Below are positions 57,830-64,000 of a stretch of DNA of 64,000 nucleotides, piece by piece. The DNA is from UBA9619 sp964630665 (GTDB taxonomy: Bacteria; Pseudomonadota; Gammaproteobacteria; Arenicellales; UBA868). The stretch covers positions 1 to 64,000 of the forward strand of contig CAZVVN010000006.1 of the NCBI GenBank assembly GCA_964630665.1, read 5' to 3'. The notes under the pieces are model-generated. The model made no database searches. It was not told the DNA's origin and was given only the letters and a program-made list of their open reading frames with translations. A program made the translations under genes and the position numbers. Position 1 is the stretch's first letter; every line of letters starts with the position of its first letter.

Positions 57830-59083
57830 CTAGTCGATGCCTGCTGCCTTCAAACCGTTTTCAAAGTAGAAGGTCGACTGGTTCGGCGTGCTGATCAGAT
57901 CACAAACCAGCTGAGTGTCGGTCGGCTGCTGCTGTTCGTAGGTCTGGATAATGTTGAACTTCTGGTTCTGCAGCTCCGCGAGATACACGTTCTGAACCGC
58001 ATGATGCGTCTGCGGGTCGATCGAGATGTTGCCACTCGGGCCGGCAAAACTCGTCGGGGCATCCAGCGCTTCGATCACCTTCATCCGCTCGGCGGTGCCA
58101 GCAGCTTTGACGGCCTCGGCCCACAGATAGATTCCTTCGTACTGCCGGGCGGCCAGTTCGTTTAGGTACGGCGCGTCGGCGCCAAATCGGGCCTTAAACC
58201 GTTCCACGAACGCCTTGTTGTCGGCCGACTGGATCTCCTCGAAGTAACTGTACGCGACGATCATGCCGTCACCTTCCTCGGCAGAAATCATCAGATGCTC
58301 ATTGCCCACACCAAAAGTGGTGGAAGCAATGGGAACACTCTTGCTCATGCCGGCGGCAGCATACTGCCGGTAAAACGAGACGTGCGCGCCGCCGACCAGA
58401 GCGGACATCACCATGTCCGGTTTTGCCGCCTGGATCTTCTTGATGGTCGGCCCGAAGTTGGTGACATCGAGGGGGAAGAACTCTGTCTCCACTGGATCGC
58501 CGCCATTGTCACGAACATACTTCTGTACCCAATCCGCTGTGATGTGGCCATAGTTGTAGTCGGCCGCAATGATGTAGACCTTCTTGCCCCACTTGTTCAT
58601 GGTGTACGGCACCAGTTTTTCGACGGTCTGGCCCGGGGTCGAACCTGTACAGTAGTTGTTGGTGTCACAGACACCGCCTTCGTATAGCGTGTTGTAGAAA
58701 TAGAGAGTCTGGTAGCGGCTCAGTAACGGCCTGATCGATTCTCTTGAAGCCGATGTGATACCTGCCTGGACCACGTCCACACGATCGCTGGTCGCTGCCT
58801 TGGTCGCGTACTGCGTGTAAAACTGGATGGTCGACTGAGGATCGTAGACCGTAAGATCTACCTGCTTGCCGAGCAGGCCGCCCGCTGCGTTGATTTCCTC
58901 TACTGCCAGGTGACTCGCATCCACCATCGGCCGGCCATAGATATCAAGCCCACCGGTCTGGTCCAGTATCACTGCCATCTTCAGTTCGTCGGCAGCTTGG
59001 GCGCGGCCAATAAAAGCCGGTGCAGCGACAGCCGCGGCGGCAGCCGACGTACTTTTGAGAAAGTTTCTGCGATTGATTGACAT
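57830..59083 (-). CDS. ABC importer solute-binding protein, UrtA/AmiC-like, Tat-exported
   Basis: The 417-residue protein has a Tat signal (NRRNFLKSTSAAAAAVAAPAFIG, with cleavage near GRAQA). The mature protein is a type I periplasmic binding protein of the UrtA/AmiC/FmdD group: AVILDQTGGLDIYGRPMVDASHLAVEEINAAGG, SRYQTLYFYNTLYEGGVC, and IIAADYNYGHITADWVQKY. The YEGG and ADYNYG blocks are typical of urea and short-chain-amide receptors, which agrees with the amidase fused to this importer's ATPase. AAAGGAG precedes the ATG. The 95 bases upstream, after the SPFH gene, contain only small hairpins (GTCGG/CCGAC at 59114-59132), so co-transcription with the SPFH gene is possible. Confidence 0.91.
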   Translation of the reverse strand: MSINRRNFLKSTSAAAAAVAAPAFIGRAQAADELKMAVILDQTGGLDIYGRPMVDASHLAVEEINAAGGLLGKQVDLTVYDPQSTIQFYTQYATKAATSDRVDVVQAGITSASRESIRPLLSRYQTLYFYNTLYEGGVCDTNNYCTGSTPGQTVEKLVPYTMNKWGKKVYIIAADYNYGHITADWVQKYVRDNGGDPVETEFFPLDVTNFGPTIKKIQAAKPDMVMSALVGGAHVSFYRQYAAAGMSKSVPIASTTFGVGNEHLMISAEEGDGMIVAYSYFEEIQSADNKAFVERFKARFGADAPYLNELAARQYEGIYLWAEAVKAAGTAERMKVIEALDAPTSFAGPSGNISIDPQTHHAVQNVYLAELQNQKFNIIQTYEQQQPTDTQLVCDLISTPNQSTFYFENGLKAAGID

Positions 59084-59178
59084 TCTATTTCTCCTTTTGG
59101 TCTAGAAAATTATGTCGGATCGGCCAACCGACCCTTGTTTGCCTTCTACTAATCACTCCATCCGGCGTAACGCCCGAA

Positions 59179-60789
59179 TTACTCCTCGCTGGGTTCCCCA
59201 GAAGCCTGATCATCCGATGATTCAGACACCTGATCAGAAATACCTTTGATGCCATCACCTATGTTGACTCCAATTTCCTCACCCAGTTTTTTCACGGCAG
59301 GCAGCTGCAGTGCCATCGACAGAACACCGTCGACGACCTGATTCACCACTGCCTTGTCGGCACTACTGTCCTGCCCTCCTCCACCACCTGAGTTGCCAAA
59401 CCCGGTGACATGATTGATCCGTATGCTGTCGATTTTCTCTGCCGGTTTCACCATGCTGTCGACCACGTCCGGCAGAATCTCCAGCTTGCGCATATGCAGC
59501 TTCATCTCGATCAGATCATCACTTTGACTGTTTTCGGAAGCGATCAGCGCAGCTTCTCCTTCTGCTCGGGCCAGCAGTTCCGAACGCTGAGCATCAGCCC
59601 GGGTCTTTGTGGCTTCCGCCTCTGCTTTTGCCATCGCCATGAGGGTTCCGGTCTCACTGCCAACACGCGTTTCATCGACTTCGGCCTGCTCGCGAGCCCG
59701 GATCATCGCCAACGCTCGCTCGCGCTCGGCAGCGGCTACCTCGCGGGTCGTCTCAAGATCTTCTTTTGCCTTGATCTCTTCGGAACGGGCCTGCTCGACA
59801 GCAACTTGGGCTCTGGCGACTTCCGCTTCCTGCGCGGCAATCACGATGTCCCGTTCCAAGCGGCGCAGTTCAGAGGACTGGGTCGCCTCGAGCTCGGCCT
59901 TACGGACTTCCCGCCCGGTCTGTATTTCCTTGGCCTTGACCTCCTTGTCTTTTTCGATTCGGGCGAATTCACGCCGTTGCTCGGATTCGGACTGTTCCTC
60001 GGCAATCGCAGCATCGCTCGCAGTGCGCTCACGCTCGATGTTCAACTGCTGCCGAATCTGCGCTTCTTCCTCCTCCTGATCAATATTCAAACGCTTCTTG
60101 GTCGCGTCTAGCTTGCTCATCCGAACTGCTACATCCGCATCGGCCTCGATCACGGCGCGTTCTTTCTTGCTGTTTGCAACGATTTCCGCCAGGCGCCGCA
60201 GGCCGATTGCATTGAATGCGTTGTTTTCGTCAAGTGTGTGGAAAGGCGCCTGGTCCAGTCGGGTCAGCGAAACCGATTCCAGTAACAGACCGTTCTGTAA
60301 AAGATTGGGTTTGAGGATCTCTGTGATCTGTCCGACATACCTGCCCCGCTCGTTCTGCAGTTCATCCATCGTATAGTTAGCGGCCACGGATAGAATCGCA
60401 TCGACCAGTTTGCCTTCAAGGGTCTCGGCAAGGTCTTCCGAACGAAAGGTCTTCCCGGCCAAGGCCTGAGCTGCGGTCGCGACACCCGAATCGCTGGGGT
60501 CCACCCGAACGTAGAACTCGACCGTGGCATCGACTCGCAAACGGTCTACAGTGATCACAGATTTCTCAGCGTTGCGAACGACCTCGAGCCGGGTCGTTTT
60601 CATGTTGACTTCCGATACACGGTGAAGGAACGGAAGCGCCAGAAACCCCCCGTCCGTTATGATTTTCTGACCCCCCAGACCGGTTCGGATCAGCGCAATT
60701 TCGCGAGATGCTTTCCGGTAGAAGCGGTTCAGCAGAATGATGATCACCACAAGGGCAACAATCAGTACGATCAACCAGACCCAGTACAT
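59179..60789 (-). CDS. SPFH/flotillin-like membrane scaffold protein (YqiK-like)
   Basis: The 536-residue protein starts with one membrane helix (residues 3-21), then an SPFH domain (about 25-195; REIALIRTGLGGQKIITDGGFLALPFLHRVSEV, TVDRLRVDATVEFYVRV). A long charged coiled coil follows (about 205-450), rich in Glu/Ala/Arg. The C-terminus has a Gly-rich loop (GNSGGGGGQDSSADK) and an acidic Ser/Glu tail. Length and plan match bacterial flotillins of the YqiK/FloT type, which form oligomeric scaffolds in membrane microdomains. It lies just upstream of the amide-type importer genes on the same strand. A larger, distant relative is encoded at 25531 beside the other importer. Confidence 0.9.
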   Translation of the reverse strand: MYWVWLIVLIVALVVIIILLNRFYRKASREIALIRTGLGGQKIITDGGFLALPFLHRVSEVNMKTTRLEVVRNAEKSVITVDRLRVDATVEFYVRVDPSDSGVATAAQALAGKTFRSEDLAETLEGKLVDAILSVAANYTMDELQNERGRYVGQITEILKPNLLQNGLLLESVSLTRLDQAPFHTLDENNAFNAIGLRRLAEIVANSKKERAVIEADADVAVRMSKLDATKKRLNIDQEEEEAQIRQQLNIERERTASDAAIAEEQSESEQRREFARIEKDKEVKAKEIQTGREVRKAELEATQSSELRRLERDIVIAAQEAEVARAQVAVEQARSEEIKAKEDLETTREVAAAERERALAMIRAREQAEVDETRVGSETGTLMAMAKAEAEATKTRADAQRSELLARAEGEAALIASENSQSDDLIEMKLHMRKLEILPDVVDSMVKPAEKIDSIRINHVTGFGNSGGGGGQDSSADKAVVNQVVDGVLSMALQLPAVKKLGEEIGVNIGDGIKGISDQVSESSDDQASGEPSEE

Positions 60790-61146
60790 AAGCCGTTGGC
60801 CTCCTCGTTTTTATCATCGACCGGGCGCCGTGGCTTCTCCGGCCGATAGTCATCCTATGCCGTTCAGATCAGCTGGCGGCACCTTTTGGTGGAATCTCGC
60901 ACAGTAGATGAGGTGAAGCCTGTAAGTCAATATATTTCTGGGTAACAATTACGAATGACATCTGAACTCAACAAGCCCGCGTCGCCCAGGGATAGTCTTA
61001 ATCTAGTGCAACAATCCGAGGTATCGTCAGCTCGCTCAAAGCGTCCGAGCGCCGTAGCCCGATCTCGGCGGAAGACAAGAATCAGCTACCCCACGACACA
61101 CCATCCCTGATACGCTACCGGCGGTTTCACAATCGCAGGCAAGAAC
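60790..61146. other. Divergent intergenic region without a gene
   Basis: The 357 bases separate the SPFH gene (minus) and the methyltransferase gene (plus). An A+T-rich patch around 60925-60960 (AATATATTTCTGGGTAACAA) may hold promoter elements for one or both genes. No open frame with a ribosome site, RNA gene or extended repeat is visible. Confidence 0.4.
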
Positions 61147-62079
61147 ATGAGCTTGGCAGTTGACGATCTTCTTCAGAGCAATCATCCAGTCTTTTTGGAC
61201 GGGGGTATCGGTACCGAATTGCAACGCCTGGGCGCACCGATGGACCACGAAGCGTGGTGCGCTGTTGCACTGGAGACCCATCCTGACCTGGTCCGACAGG
61301 TTCACCGCTCCTATATCGAGTCCGGTGCCGACATCATTACGGTCAACACCTACGCGACAACCCGCCAGGCGCTCAAGAGTGCTGGCATGGAAGAACAGTT
61401 TACCCGCTGGAACATCCGCGCAGTTCAGATTGCCAGGGAGACGCTGGAGGAATCGGCGCCTGAACGAGATATCCTGATTGCCGGGTCGGTTTCGACCTTT
61501 GGAAATTTCAACCGGTTCAGCGACGCTGAGCTGGAACCCTATTTCCATGAGCAGGCCGAGATCCTAGTTGAGAACGGCGTCGATCTAGTCATCCTCGAGA
61601 CGCTTTCATCCCGGGTGTCAACGATTGTCACCGCCCTGAATGCGCTGGCTGATTTCGACCTGCCCGTGTGGGTCGCTATCAGCGGCGTTCAGGACCGAAA
61701 CTCAGGTGCACTTTATTTGGGCGTAGAAGAAAGCCCTGCCCATAGCGATTCGGTCACTACCCACGAGCCCTTCGCCGATGCGATCCAGAAGATCATGGTC
61801 GAAGGCGGCTCGGCACTGCTGCTCATGCACTCCCCCGTTAATGTCTGCAGGCCTGGCCTTGAAGTGATGAGCGAGAATTATTCGGGGGTTCTGGGTGCTT
61901 ACCCCAATGCCGGCTACTGGCAACGTCCCGACTGGGCCTTTGTCGACCAGATCACTCCCGATGACTACCTTAAAGCCGCCGGGGACTGGATCGACGCCGG
62001 CGCGAAAATCGTCGGCGGCTGCTGCGGCATCGGCCCGGCGCACATCAGCGCGCTTTCGGCCGAGCTCCGCGGCAGATAG
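61147..62079 (+). CDS. Homocysteine S-methyltransferase / BHMT-like protein
   Basis: The 310-residue protein has the pattern of zinc-dependent methyltransferases of the homocysteine S-methyltransferase family: FLDGGIGTELQRLG at the start, GADIITVNTYATTRQAL, a single Cys234 in HSPVNVCRPG, and the Cys-Cys pair 292-293 in IVGGCCGIGPAHI. These three cysteines bind zinc in BHMT and MmuM. The methyl donor cannot be told (S-methylmethionine, betaine or another). If module products include sarcosine or N-methyl compounds, a methyl-transfer role would fit, but this is speculation. CAGGCAAGAAC precedes the ATG. Confidence 0.87.
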   Translation: MSLAVDDLLQSNHPVFLDGGIGTELQRLGAPMDHEAWCAVALETHPDLVRQVHRSYIESGADIITVNTYATTRQALKSAGMEEQFTRWNIRAVQIARETLEESAPERDILIAGSVSTFGNFNRFSDAELEPYFHEQAEILVENGVDLVILETLSSRVSTIVTALNALADFDLPVWVAISGVQDRNSGALYLGVEESPAHSDSVTTHEPFADAIQKIMVEGGSALLLMHSPVNVCRPGLEVMSENYSGVLGAYPNAGYWQRPDWAFVDQITPDDYLKAAGDWIDAGAKIVGGCCGIGPAHISALSAELRGR

Positions 62080-62101
62080 TCGCCCAGTTCTCTCCTGCCG
62101 G

Positions 62102-62815
62102 CTAGATTTTCTTTTTCCTCACCACCCGCTTGAGCGGCGTCAGGTTGATCTCGTCAAAAACGGTCCCCGTACGGACATTCAGCGCAACGGACACGGCTTC
62201 GGCCACGTCTTCCGGCTCAATGACATTGGCAGGATCCGGGCCGGGCTCGAAGTCAAGCTGATCAAAAAACCGAGTTTGAACCATGCCGGGATTGACGATG
62301 GTGATTCTCACACCCGCGGCTGCACACTCTTCCCGGAGCGACTGGGCCAGCCCTCGTAAAGCAAACTTGGTTGCAGAGTAGACGGCACCGTATCGCCCTC
62401 CGGACAGGGCCGCCTCCGATCCCATCAGCACGATGTCGCCACCGCCATTGCGTTTTATCAGGGGCAGAAACGCTCGTACCACACAGACCTGGCTAGTGAA
62501 GTTGAGGTCGATGAGCGATCTGATGTCTGCGTAGGACATCTGCTCCAGGGAACCAAACCATCCGCTGCCCGCACAGCAGATCACAGCGCTGATCTGGGGA
62601 TGGCTGCGGGCCAGTGCGGTCAACCGATCGGGAAGTCGCTCAAGGTCTGCAAGGTCTATCGAAACCGGTTCGAAGCACGTGTCGGCGGTTGAGATTCCTC
62701 TGAGATCCCGGGCGACGCCGATCACACGCTCACCGTCTGCAAGAAGGCGCGTGCTGATGGCATGGCCGATACCGGCACTGGCTCCGGTCACGAGCAGCGT
62801 GCGGGGTTCAGTCAT
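62102..62815 (-). CDS. Short-chain dehydrogenase/reductase (SDR)
   Basis: The 237-residue protein has the SDR cofactor motif VTGASAGIGHAIS, the CCAGSG strand, catalytic Ser in LMGSEAALSGG, and YSATK with the catalytic Tyr and Lys. NPGMVQTRFF follows as usual. It is an NAD(P)-dependent oxidoreductase of unknown substrate. The ATG at 62815 overlaps the end of the upstream radical-SAM gene by eight bases, suggesting coupled translation. Confidence 0.9.
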   Translation of the reverse strand: MTEPRTLLVTGASAGIGHAISTRLLADGERVIGVARDLRGISTADTCFEPVSIDLADLERLPDRLTALARSHPQISAVICCAGSGWFGSLEQMSYADIRSLIDLNFTSQVCVVRAFLPLIKRNGGGDIVLMGSEAALSGGRYGAVYSATKFALRGLAQSLREECAAAGVRITIVNPGMVQTRFFDQLDFEPGPDPANVIEPEDVAEAVSVALNVRTGTVFDEINLTPLKRVVRKKKI

Positions 62816-63872
62816 CACCAGGTGCCGGACAGGGCGAGACGTCTCTATCACTACGATTTCCCGTTACGTTGGGCCGGGATTCCGGTGAACAGGAAAACAA
62901 CTTGCTCGGCGGCAGATAGCGGGACAGTTCGTTGGCACAGAACTCGATCATCTCGTATTCACGCGATTCGGCATAGGAAATCATTGTACCGCGGTCAGAA
63001 AATGGGCTGGCGAACAGTGGTTCCTCCGGGTAAAGACGGGCAACGTTGCGAAAGAATGTCTTCGGCATACGGAACGGACCAAGCGTTACCGAGTGGATGC
63101 TTTGTACGGAAAGGCTGCTGAACACCTCTGTAAAGAGCGCCCGATAACGCGCCTGATAAGTGGACTCAAACAGGATCGGATCGAAACGCAACCCGACCTG
63201 CCAGCCGCGCCTTGCCAATTTGGCCATCGCGTCGAGGCGTTTACTCACGGGGGGAGCCTTGTGTTCCAGCGCCGCCGCGGTATCAGTCGGGGTGAGGCTG
63301 AAAGCGACCACCACATTTTGCCGGGGTTCTGCCACTAGCAGCGGCCGGACCTGGGTGCTCTTGGTCCGTAACTCGATGTGGGCCCGTGGGTGACTGTTCA
63401 GCCAGACCAGCAACTCGCTCACAAACCCCGTAACCGGTTCCAACGCCAGGCTATCACAGTCATAGCCTGAGAAAAACCAGACGTCCTCGCCCGGATGCGC
63501 CTCGAGTTTGTCGGCCATACCGGTAAAGAACCGCTCGTAGTTCACAAAGACGACGTAGTGGGCGGAACGGTACATCCCCTGCAGGAAACAGTAGCGACAG
63601 TCGTAGATACAGTTCATCATGTGGGAGAAGTAGTAATTGTGTGCTCCGCCGATGCCGTAACCCGGGGGAGTCAACAACATTGTTTCACCAAATTTTTCTG
63701 CCAATATCAGGGACGGGCGAGATTTCTGCAGCCGGAAGTTCTGCGCTTTGGGATTGAAGACCTCGCCGTAGCGCTCGCAAATCACCTGGGTGACGTCTGG
63801 AAAGTGCGCCAAGATTCTTTGCGCACGCGCATCGTCCTCGAGCGCCTGTTCAACGTAGATCGTATTGATCAT
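62808..63872 (-). CDS. Spore photoproduct lyase-like radical SAM protein
   Basis: The 354-residue protein has the radical SAM cysteines C88, C92 and C95 in NCIYDCRYCFLQGMY, and the family blocks LTPPGYGIGGAHNYYFSHMMNC and LRTKSTQVRPLL. Cys139 lies 44 residues after the last cluster Cys, close to the position of the radical-quenching Cys141 in Bacillus SplB. SPL reverses the thymine spore photoproduct; Gram-negative homologues have unproven substrates. ATG at 63872 overlaps the stop of an upstream partial gene (ATGA), so it is part of an operon with the SDR gene. Confidence 0.87.
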   Translation of the reverse strand: MINTIYVEQALEDDARAQRILAHFPDVTQVICERYGEVFNPKAQNFRLQKSRPSLILAEKFGETMLLTPPGYGIGGAHNYYFSHMMNCIYDCRYCFLQGMYRSAHYVVFVNYERFFTGMADKLEAHPGEDVWFFSGYDCDSLALEPVTGFVSELLVWLNSHPRAHIELRTKSTQVRPLLVAEPRQNVVVAFSLTPTDTAAALEHKAPPVSKRLDAMAKLARRGWQVGLRFDPILFESTYQARYRALFTEVFSSLSVQSIHSVTLGPFRMPKTFFRNVARLYPEEPLFASPFSDRGTMISYAESREYEMIEFCANELSRYLPPSKLFSCSPESRPNVTGNRSDRDVSPCPAPGDD

Positions 63873-64000
63873 GGGTTCTGCACAGCAGGTTCATCCAGCA
63901 GGGTGCCGTCTTGGTCCTGCAGAAAATGTATCGGCTGTTGCTCCAGATGCCATTCCAGGTGTTGCAAGACATCCACTGAACCTCGGCATTTTGTGAGCCC
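63869..64000 (-). CDS. C-terminal end of an unidentified protein (runs off right edge)
   Basis: The minus strand is open from base 64000 to a TGA at 63869-63871 (43 codons), and this stop overlaps the ATG of the radical-SAM gene (ATGA), a strong sign of a real upstream gene. The visible residues include VLQHLEWHLEQQPIHFLQDQ and end DEPAVQNP. I do not recognise the family. Confidence 0.55.
   Translation of the reverse strand, partial: GLTKCRGSVDVLQHLEWHLEQQPIHFLQDQDGTLLDEPAVQNP

Noticed and set aside
61036..61548. Minus-strand reading frame of 170 codons across the start of the methyltransferase gene
   Set aside because: It is antisense to a well-supported gene with zinc-binding cysteines and has no ribosome site.

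Overview
The window looks like chromosome from a Gram-negative proteobacterium, probably an uncultivated (marine or host-associated) gammaproteobacterium. Evidence: a DUF481-type outer-membrane beta-barrel ending in an aromatic residue, Tat signal peptides on two solute-binding proteins, a full-length bacterial Lhr helicase, good Shine-Dalgarno sites and a G+C content in the high fifties by eye. The taxon is inference. I saw no tRNA, rRNA, insertion sequence, phage gene or CRISPR array. Genes are tightly packed.

Layout. 1-8186: housekeeping or scattered genes: the start of an MBL-fold hydrolase running off the left edge, DUF481 barrel, Lhr, 2H phosphoesterase, class IV aminotransferase. 8324-16470 (minus): module 1, alpha/beta hydrolase - CaiB CoA-transferase - HMG-CoA-lyase-like - isochorismatase-fold amidohydrolase - HyuA - HyuB. 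16635: amidase. 18067-20811 (minus) and 21081-29202 (plus), divergent: module 2, small membrane protein - amidohydrolase - novel-domain protein - two-domain peroxiredoxin on one side, and HyuA - HyuB - giant SPFH/flotillin-like protein - Pot-type ABC ATPase on the other. 29271-39565 (minus): module 3, amidohydrolase - HyuA - HyuB - two membrane proteins - Pot-type binding protein and two permeases. 39784-52743: flavin and cofactor enzymes, amidase with AtzH-like partner, cupins, thioesterase, Gfo/Idh dehydrogenase, EctD-like dioxygenase, GAF-adenylate cyclase, M20 carbamoylase, acyl-CoA ligase. 52811-60789 (minus): a second flotillin-like protein followed by a branched-chain/urea/amide-type ABC importer whose last ATPase is fused to an amidase. 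61147-64000: homocysteine methyltransferase-like protein, SDR, spore-photoproduct-lyase-like radical SAM protein, and the end of another gene.

How it may work together. The recurring unit is HyuA/HyuB (ATP-dependent opening of a cyclic amide such as a hydantoin) plus an isochorismatase-fold amidohydrolase of the N-carbamoylsarcosine-amidase type. Three amidases (one fused), an AtzH-like protein and an M20 carbamoylase add further C-N hydrolysis. Two ABC importers each sit beside an SPFH scaffold. The likely theme is uptake and stepwise hydrolysis of N-carbamoyl, cyclic-amide or amide compounds for carbon and nitrogen.

The most original signals are: a small domain shared by a stand-alone protein and two HyuB proteins, a shared 16-residue N-terminal helix on three proteins of modules 1 and 2, paired paralogous four-helix membrane proteins, SPFH proteins next to both importers, and the ATPase-amidase fusion with an internal ribosome site. 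Together they suggest a membrane-scaffolded hydantoinase/amidase assembly; this is a hypothesis, not something the sequence proves.
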